Below, in pieces: positions 59,255-64,000 of a stretch of 64,000 nucleotides of DNA. The notes beneath the pieces were generated by a model. That model worked only from the letters and a program-made list of their open reading frames with translations, ran no database searches and was not told the DNA's origin. Source of the DNA: Paenibacillus sp. FSL R5-0623. GTDB taxonomy: Bacteria > Bacillota > Bacilli > Paenibacillales > Paenibacillaceae. The first letter of the stretch is position 1, and every line of letters begins with the position of its first letter. A program made the position numbers and the translations under genes. The DNA lies in the NCBI RefSeq assembly GCF_037974265.1, contig NZ_CP150233.1:4712001-4776000 (forward strand), given 5' to 3'.

Positions 59255-60394
59255 TTATTCGAGGAAATCCTTGAGTCGTTTACTACGACTCGGGTGACGC
59301 AATTTACGAAGAGCCTTGGCTTCGATCTGACGAATACGCTCACGCGTAACACCAAATACCTTGCCGACTTCCTCCAGCGTTCTCGTCCGTCCATCGTCCA
59401 GACCAAAACGTAGACGAAGCACGTTCTCTTCACGTTCAGTCAGTGTATCCAATACATCTTCGAGCTGTTCTTTCAGCAACTCATACGCAGCAGCATCCGC
59501 CGGAGCAAGTGCTTCCTGATCCTCAATGAAGTCACCCAGGTGGGAATCATCTTCCTCACCAATCGGGGTTTCCAGAGAAACCGGTTCCTGTGCAATCTTC
59601 GTAATTTCACGAACTTTCTCTACACTCAGATCCATCTCAGCAGCGATTTCTTCTGGTGTCGGTTCACGCCCTAGTTCCTGCAACAGCTGACGGGATACCC
59701 GGATCAGCTTATTAATCGTCTCCACCATGTGTACAGGGATACGAATGGTACGCGCCTGGTCAGCAATAGCACGAGTGATCGCTTGGCGAATCCACCATGT
59801 AGCATACGTACTGAACTTGTATCCTTTTTTGTGGTCGAACTTCTCAACCGCTTTGATCAGACCCATATTACCTTCCTGAATCAAATCAAGGAACAACATT
59901 CCACGTCCAACGTAACGCTTGGCGATGCTGACTACAAGTCGAAGGTTCGCTTCAGCCAGACGACGCTTGGCTTCTTCGTCCCCGTTCTCAATCCGTTTAG
60001 CAAGTTGTACTTCATCATCTGCCGACAACAGTGGCACACGACCAATTTCCTTGAGGTACATACGGACAGGGTCATTGATTTTGATACCTGGCGGCAAGCT
60101 CAGATCATCATCAAAGTGGAATTCGTCTTCTCCCTCTCTGGTGTTGTTCTCGGAATCTTCACTAGGACGAAGTGTAACCTCTTCATTATTTTCATTCACT
60201 ACATCGATACCCAGATCGCTCAGTTGCTCATAGAATTCATCCATTTGCTCTGCATCCTGCTCAAAAGGAGAGAGTTTCTCTATAATTTCCTTGTAATTCA
60301 GCGAAGCTCTTTTTTTACCTGATTCAATCAATTGATCTTTAACCTGATCCAATGTCAATTCTGTTTCTAGTTCAGTATGCTGATCATTCGCCAT
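59255..60394 (-). CDS. sigA: RNA polymerase primary sigma factor SigA (RpoD)
   Basis: Housekeeping sigma-70 factor. It is 379 aa. Region 1.1 (1-~95) is acidic and short as in Bacillus. Region 1.2/2 has DPVRMYLKEIGRVPLL, then NLRLVVSIAKRYVGRGM and FSTYATWWIRQAITRAIADQ for -10 recognition and melting. Region 3 (IRIPVHMVETINKL) and region 4.2 (LEEVGKVFGVTRERIRQIEA) for the -35 follow. ATG 60394 follows GGGAGGAGGGAG. It lies 43 bp after dnaG, the conserved yqxD-dnaG-sigA order. Confidence 0.98.
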   Translation of the reverse strand: MANDQHTELETELTLDQVKDQLIESGKKRASLNYKEIIEKLSPFEQDAEQMDEFYEQLSDLGIDVVNENNEEVTLRPSEDSENNTREGEDEFHFDDDLSLPPGIKINDPVRMYLKEIGRVPLLSADDEVQLAKRIENGDEEAKRRLAEANLRLVVSIAKRYVGRGMLFLDLIQEGNMGLIKAVEKFDHKKGYKFSTYATWWIRQAITRAIADQARTIRIPVHMVETINKLIRVSRQLLQELGREPTPEEIAAEMDLSVEKVREITKIAQEPVSLETPIGEEDDSHLGDFIEDQEALAPADAAAYELLKEQLEDVLDTLTEREENVLRLRFGLDDGRTRTLEEVGKVFGVTRERIRQIEAKALRKLRHPSRSKRLKDFLE

Positions 60395-60437
60395 AACTCG
60401 ACTCCCTCCTCCCTAGAAACATCTAATCATCAGACGT

Positions 60438-62258
60438 TCACTGTCTCTCTAGGGCAATCATTTCAATTGCAATCTGTGCCGCGCGTACAGAATCACCTGC
60501 CCGCTCTGCAGCAATCATTTCTTCTTTTTTCAAATCGTACTCTTTCTTACGCGGATGCTTCAGCACTTCCCTGATGCAATCATCGAGCATTTGAATACTC
60601 CATTCACCTGGACCATCCATCATCGAGATTGAACTGACCGTTTTTTCCAGGCGATCGTCATGCAGTGAAGACATAAAACGGCTTGTATCCGACGGTTTGC
60701 CTTGCGCATAGTAGGCATATAGATAAGCAGCAATAGCTGCATGATCCTCCAAGTTAAAAGCTTCACCAAGATGCTCATTCACGTACTGGGCAGCCTCATC
60801 ATCCTGCAACATCCAGGCAATCAGTTTGCGTTCGGCAGCGTGATAAGCCGGCAACAGATTCGGTGTAGGCACCTGCCTATTTTGTTGCCTACCATTATTC
60901 CACCTTTTCGGGTTATTATCCCCGTACTGGAGGTTATTTTTCATTGCCTCCCGTTCTTCATTACACTCCTGCTTCAATGTTTCGAAGGATACGTCCACTT
61001 CTGCAGCCAGTTCACGAAGATACACTTCCCTCTCTGTTGGAGAAGGTAAGGGTGCAATCAATTTTACTGCTTCTTTCGAATAGGCGATTTGTCCGCCACC
61101 CTCTAGCAGTATATGGCTTTTTTTTAAGTTTATAAGTTTAAATTTTGTAGTTGTCACGGCACCGTCCACAATCTGGTTTCGGAACCGTTCACCACCATGC
61201 TTCCGGATAAAATCATCCGGGTCAAGTCCCTCGGGAATCAGAGCCACTTTGACCTGCAATCCAGCTTCCTCAAGAATAGGGAAGTTTTTGAGTGCAGCAG
61301 CCTGTCCTGCTCGGTCACCGTCATAACAAATGATGACTTCGTCGCACATGCCTTTGAGCATCAGGGCCTGATTCTCGGTTAACGCAGTACCCATTGCCGC
61401 TACACCATTCTGGATATCCTGATCCCATGCGGAGATGACATCACCATATCCCTCAAACAAAATGGCTTGTCTTTGTTTGCGAATTGCATTTTTGGCATGA
61501 TGCAGATTATAGAGAACACGGCTTTTGTTAAATAACCGGGTTTCCGGTGAATTTAGATACTTCGGTTGCCCATCTCCCAATATGCGTCCTGCAAATGCAA
61601 TTGGCTTACCGCTCCTGCCATTAATCGGGAACATAATCCGGTCTCGGAATCGGTCCACATATCCCTGACCTTCATTTCGCGGTGACAGAAGTCCACCCTT
61701 TTCCATCTCTTCGAGCGGATAGTTACGTTTCTCGAGAAATTGTACCAGTGTGTCCCAACGATTTGGTGCGAAACCAATCTGGAACTGGTCGATCAATTTG
61801 TCGCCAAAACCTCTTGAGCGTAAATACTCCATAGCTGACTTGCCATGCTCTGTATTTTTCAACAAAAAATGATACAGCTTCGCGGTAAGCTCATAAGCCT
61901 CCAACAGACGTTCAGTCTCCGGATTCACATGAGCAGATTCACGCCCTTGCCAGTCCCCCATAGAGATGTGACTTTCTTCCGCCATCGTTTTGACAGCCTC
62001 GGGAAAGGATAACCCTTCGATTTCCATCCTGAATTTGATGGCATTTCCACCCGTGCCGCAACCGTAGCAGTAGAAAATTTGTTTCTCAGGTGTAACGGTG
62101 AACGAAGGCGTCTTCTCGGAATGAAAAGGACAGAGGCCCTTCATATACTTCCCCTGTTTGGTCAGATGCACAAATCGGCTCACCGTATCGACAATATCAT
62201 TCTGCTGTAACACCGATTCAATAATACTTTCGGGTATACCGCCTTGTCCGGTACTCAT
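60438..62258 (-). CDS. dnaG: DNA primase DnaG
   Basis: Makes RNA primers at the replication fork. It is 606 aa. The N-terminal zinc-binding domain has GLCPFHSEKTPSF and FYCYGCGTGG (CHC2 type). The TOPRIM core (~255-345) has ILFEGYGDVISAWDQ and VIICYDGDRAGQAA with the metal-binding DGD. The C-terminal helicase-binding domain starts near AAERKLIAWML. A Gln/Asn/Arg-rich linker (~435-455) joins the last two. ATG 62258 follows GAAGGTGGCC. Confidence 0.97.
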   Translation of the reverse strand: MSTGQGGIPESIIESVLQQNDIVDTVSRFVHLTKQGKYMKGLCPFHSEKTPSFTVTPEKQIFYCYGCGTGGNAIKFRMEIEGLSFPEAVKTMAEESHISMGDWQGRESAHVNPETERLLEAYELTAKLYHFLLKNTEHGKSAMEYLRSRGFGDKLIDQFQIGFAPNRWDTLVQFLEKRNYPLEEMEKGGLLSPRNEGQGYVDRFRDRIMFPINGRSGKPIAFAGRILGDGQPKYLNSPETRLFNKSRVLYNLHHAKNAIRKQRQAILFEGYGDVISAWDQDIQNGVAAMGTALTENQALMLKGMCDEVIICYDGDRAGQAAALKNFPILEEAGLQVKVALIPEGLDPDDFIRKHGGERFRNQIVDGAVTTTKFKLINLKKSHILLEGGGQIAYSKEAVKLIAPLPSPTEREVYLRELAAEVDVSFETLKQECNEEREAMKNNLQYGDNNPKRWNNGRQQNRQVPTPNLLPAYHAAERKLIAWMLQDDEAAQYVNEHLGEAFNLEDHAAIAAYLYAYYAQGKPSDTSRFMSSLHDDRLEKTVSSISMMDGPGEWSIQMLDDCIREVLKHPRKKEYDLKKEEMIAAERAGDSVRAAQIAIEMIALERQ

Positions 62259-62305
62259 CTCTGGCCACCTTCATCTCTTCAACACGTAAATATAATTCGA
62301 TAAAC

Positions 62306-62773
62306 TTACACATTCTCCTGCAAATCTTTTAAAAGTTTTGTCAGTTTATGTTGAAACATTTCTCGATCCTGCTCTGTGAAAGGCTTTGGGCCTTTTCCGT
62401 AATGGCCTCTTTTTCGTGCTTTGGCCGCAGAATGACGAGAATCCAACATGAAATCAATGTCACGATCGTTGAATTCACGACCACGAAAGGACAAAACATA
62501 ACAACGTTTGCCGAGCGCAAGTGCCGCAAGTCCATAGTCCTGAGTGATAACCACATCATATGGCTTAATATGATTAGCAATATACAGGTCTGCGCTCTGA
62601 TCACTGCGATCCACTTGCACGGTTCGTACCCCTTCTCCTCCTTGAAGCAAATGATCAAATGAAGAGACTAACAATACGGGGATGTTGAAAAGGCGAGCGG
62701 TTTGCGCAATCTCGGTTTTGACCGGGCAAGCATCACCATCCACAACAATGTGACGTATATTTAACTCACTCAA
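62306..62773 (-). CDS. YaiI/YqxD family (DUF188) protein
   Basis: Predicted PIN-like nuclease-fold protein, function unknown. Start is uncertain: TTG 62773 (MSELNIRHIVVDGDACPVK, 155 aa) has GGGTGG at good spacing and gives the usual length; ATG 62794 adds seven residues but has no ribosome-binding site. Family features are IVVDGDACPVK, VTQDYGLAALAL in the form VVITQDYGLAAL, SFRGREF and HYGKGPKPFTEQDR. It precedes dnaG by 47 bp, as yqxD does in B. subtilis. Confidence 0.9.
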   Translation of the reverse strand: MSELNIRHIVVDGDACPVKTEIAQTARLFNIPVLLVSSFDHLLQGGEGVRTVQVDRSDQSADLYIANHIKPYDVVITQDYGLAALALGKRCYVLSFRGREFNDRDIDFMLDSRHSAAKARKRGHYGKGPKPFTEQDREMFQHKLTKLLKDLQENV

Positions 62774-62868
62774 ACCCAGACCACCCGGTTTCATAAAATA
62801 GCTGCATATTGTTATATACGACCCCGGCCAGGCAAAATCCTTCTGGCACAACAAGGGAAATCAAAGGC

Positions 62869-62919
62869 TAAAATACGGAGCGGTTGTAAAAAATACATTT
62901 CACAACCCGTTCCGTATAT
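62869..62919 (-). terminator. Rho-independent terminator after glyS
   Basis: Minus-strand long imperfect stem with outer arms ATACGGA/TCCGTAT and inner arms GGTTGT/ACAACC, followed by TTTT. It is 84 bp past the glyS stop. Confidence 0.75.
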
Positions 62920-63002
62920 TTATACCCTCATATATCCTTCTTTAATACTGAATTTTAGCTTTGCGCCAAGTCTGTGGAAAAGGACTCATGAAATACGCCC
63001 AA

Positions 63003-64000
63003 TTACCAAACCAACTTGGAAAAATCAGCAAATCCTTTTAAGTCACGATCAATAGCCGCGAGCAAGGCAAGTCGATTCGCCCGAACAGCTTCATCTTCGG
63101 CCATAACCATAACCGAATCGAAGAATGAGGTAATACCATCCTTCCAGGCAGATGCAATAGCCAGTGCTTCAGCAGCATGATGCTGAGTCAACGCCTGACG
63201 ATATTCTGCATTCGTTTTGCTCCATGCCTCATGTAGCTGACGTTCTCCATCTTCCGTGAACAGTTCTGGATGTACGGAAGCATTGGATGCTTTGGCAGCC
63301 AGATTACCCACACGGTTGAACGACTCAACCGTTGTTTTGAATGCGTCTCCTGTCAGAACAGCCGCCATCAACGCTTCACCTTTTGGTACCACAGCGCTGA
63401 TATCATCGAATCCGGAAGAAATTACGGCATCCACTACGTCGTAGCGAACGGTTTCGGACAACAATTTTTTCACACGAAGACCAAAGAAGTCTTGCAGATC
63501 TTTACGAACCTCTTCATCTGCACGTTTCAACAGGTTCATCTGGGCATGTACTTGAAGGGCTACTCCGAACACGTCTGACAATGTCAGCGGAAGCTTGTGA
63601 TCCAGCAAAATCTGTACAATACCTGCAGCCTGACGGCGCAGTGCGTACGGATCCTGGGAACCGGTTGGAATAATATTGATAGAGAAACAACCCACGATTG
63701 TATCCATTTTGTCCGCAGCACTCACAATGGCACCAACAAGAGAAGCAGGGGATTGATCTCCAGCGAAACGTGGCTGATAGTGTTCGAATACCGCTTTGGC
63801 CACTTCTTCTTTTTCGCCAGCTTTACGAGCATAATCCTCACCCATCACACCTTGCAGTTCCGGGAATTCTCCCACCATCAGTGTCACCAGATCGAATTTG
63901 CAGATATCTGCTGAGCGGCTAACGGATTCAGCAACATCACCGGATACTTGCAGTTTGGCAGCAAGTCCATCTGCAATCTTGCGAATACGACGCACTTTAT
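63003..64000 (-). CDS. glyS: Glycine-tRNA ligase beta subunit GlyS (5' end outside window)
   Basis: Beta chain of the alpha2-beta2 bacterial glycyl-tRNA synthetase, which binds tRNA-Gly. The frame is open through the window edge, so about 332 C-terminal residues of a protein of roughly 690 are seen. The catalytic-like HD-type core segment LVTLMVGEFPELQGVMG, then SLVGAIVSAADKMDTIVGCF and TGSQDPYALRRQA, are family signatures. The C-terminal anticodon-binding domain ends with DRDLKGFADFSKLVW. It is followed by its own terminator; ccpN and yqfL, which follow glyS in B. subtilis, are absent. Confidence 0.96.
   Translation of the reverse strand, partial: KVRRIRKIADGLAAKLQVSGDVAESVSRSADICKFDLVTLMVGEFPELQGVMGEDYARKAGEKEEVAKAVFEHYQPRFAGDQSPASLVGAIVSAADKMDTIVGCFSINIIPTGSQDPYALRRQAAGIVQILLDHKLPLTLSDVFGVALQVHAQMNLLKRADEEVRKDLQDFFGLRVKKLLSETVRYDVVDAVISSGFDDISAVVPKGEALMAAVLTGDAFKTTVESFNRVGNLAAKASNASVHPELFTEDGERQLHEAWSKTNAEYRQALTQHHAAEALAIASAWKDGITSFFDSVMVMAEDEAVRANRLALLAAIDRDLKGFADFSKLVW

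Noticed and set aside
1..64000. Prophage, IS element, CRISPR array, restriction or toxin-antitoxin system
   Set aside because: No integrase, transposase, Cas, methylase or toxin-like gene; the only mobile-like sequence is the small non-coding element at 41502-41752.

Overview
The window is a chromosomal segment of a spore-forming Firmicute, most likely a Paenibacillus (family Paenibacillaceae). It has the division/cell-wall (dcw) cluster next to spoIIGA-sigE-sigG and the yqxD-dnaG-sigA macrooperon. It also has spore genes (spoVD, spoVE-type SEDS gene, rsfA, YhcN/YlaJ lipoprotein, CotD-like coat protein), bacillithiol synthesis (bshC), and strong purine-rich ribosome-binding sites with frequent TTG/GTG starts. 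The genus is inferred from protein resemblance and gene order; no database was searched.

Nearly all genes read on the minus strand, so in transcription order the window runs from high to low coordinates. 64000-56500: glyS (5' end outside the window), yqxD, dnaG, sigA, trmK, nif3 and the class B RNase P RNA with a well-formed promoter. 56473-53272: a divergent aminotransferase / MocR regulator pair with repeated operators, and a CotD-like coat protein. 53171-48731: a secreted S8 protease (+), DUF3907, DUF1540 and a small membrane protein, then a lytic transglycosylase. 48557-46162: nifZ-thiI for tRNA 4-thiouridine. 46040-44583: two divergent TerC-family membrane proteins.

44286-37277 is a rearranged version of the Bacillus yla cluster: typA, ylaH, an LCP cell-wall ligase, ylaL, ylaJ and ylaK (phoH). 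A 251-bp MITE-like element lies between typA and ylaH. 37055-33296 holds a solute-binding-protein-like gene without a lipobox, a secreted coiled-coil protein, a DUF2626 membrane protein and rsfA. 33144-26122: panE-DUF3397, then an oligopeptide ABC transporter (oppA, oppB, oppC and a fused oppD-oppF ATPase). 25964-23023: bshC-ahcY.

22748-1 is the dcw cluster: mraZ-rsmH-ftsL-pbpB-spoVD-murE-murF-mraY-murD-spoVE-murG-murB-murA-divIB-ftsA-ftsZ, followed by spoIIGA-sigE-sigG (sigG cut by the window start). These genes make UDP-MurNAc-pentapeptide, lipid I and lipid II, polymerise and cross-link them at the septum, place the Z ring, and then launch the mother-cell and forespore sigma factors. Compared with B. 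subtilis, murF and murA are inside the cluster and ylxW/ylxX/sbp are absent.

I found no phage, IS transposase, CRISPR array, tRNA or rRNA. Most of the window is conserved core genome. The least explained items are the MITE-like element (41502-41752), the coiled-coil/LmeA-like secreted protein (34681-35760), the long N-terminal region of the S8 protease, and the MocR operator array. All promoter and operator calls are sequence matches only.
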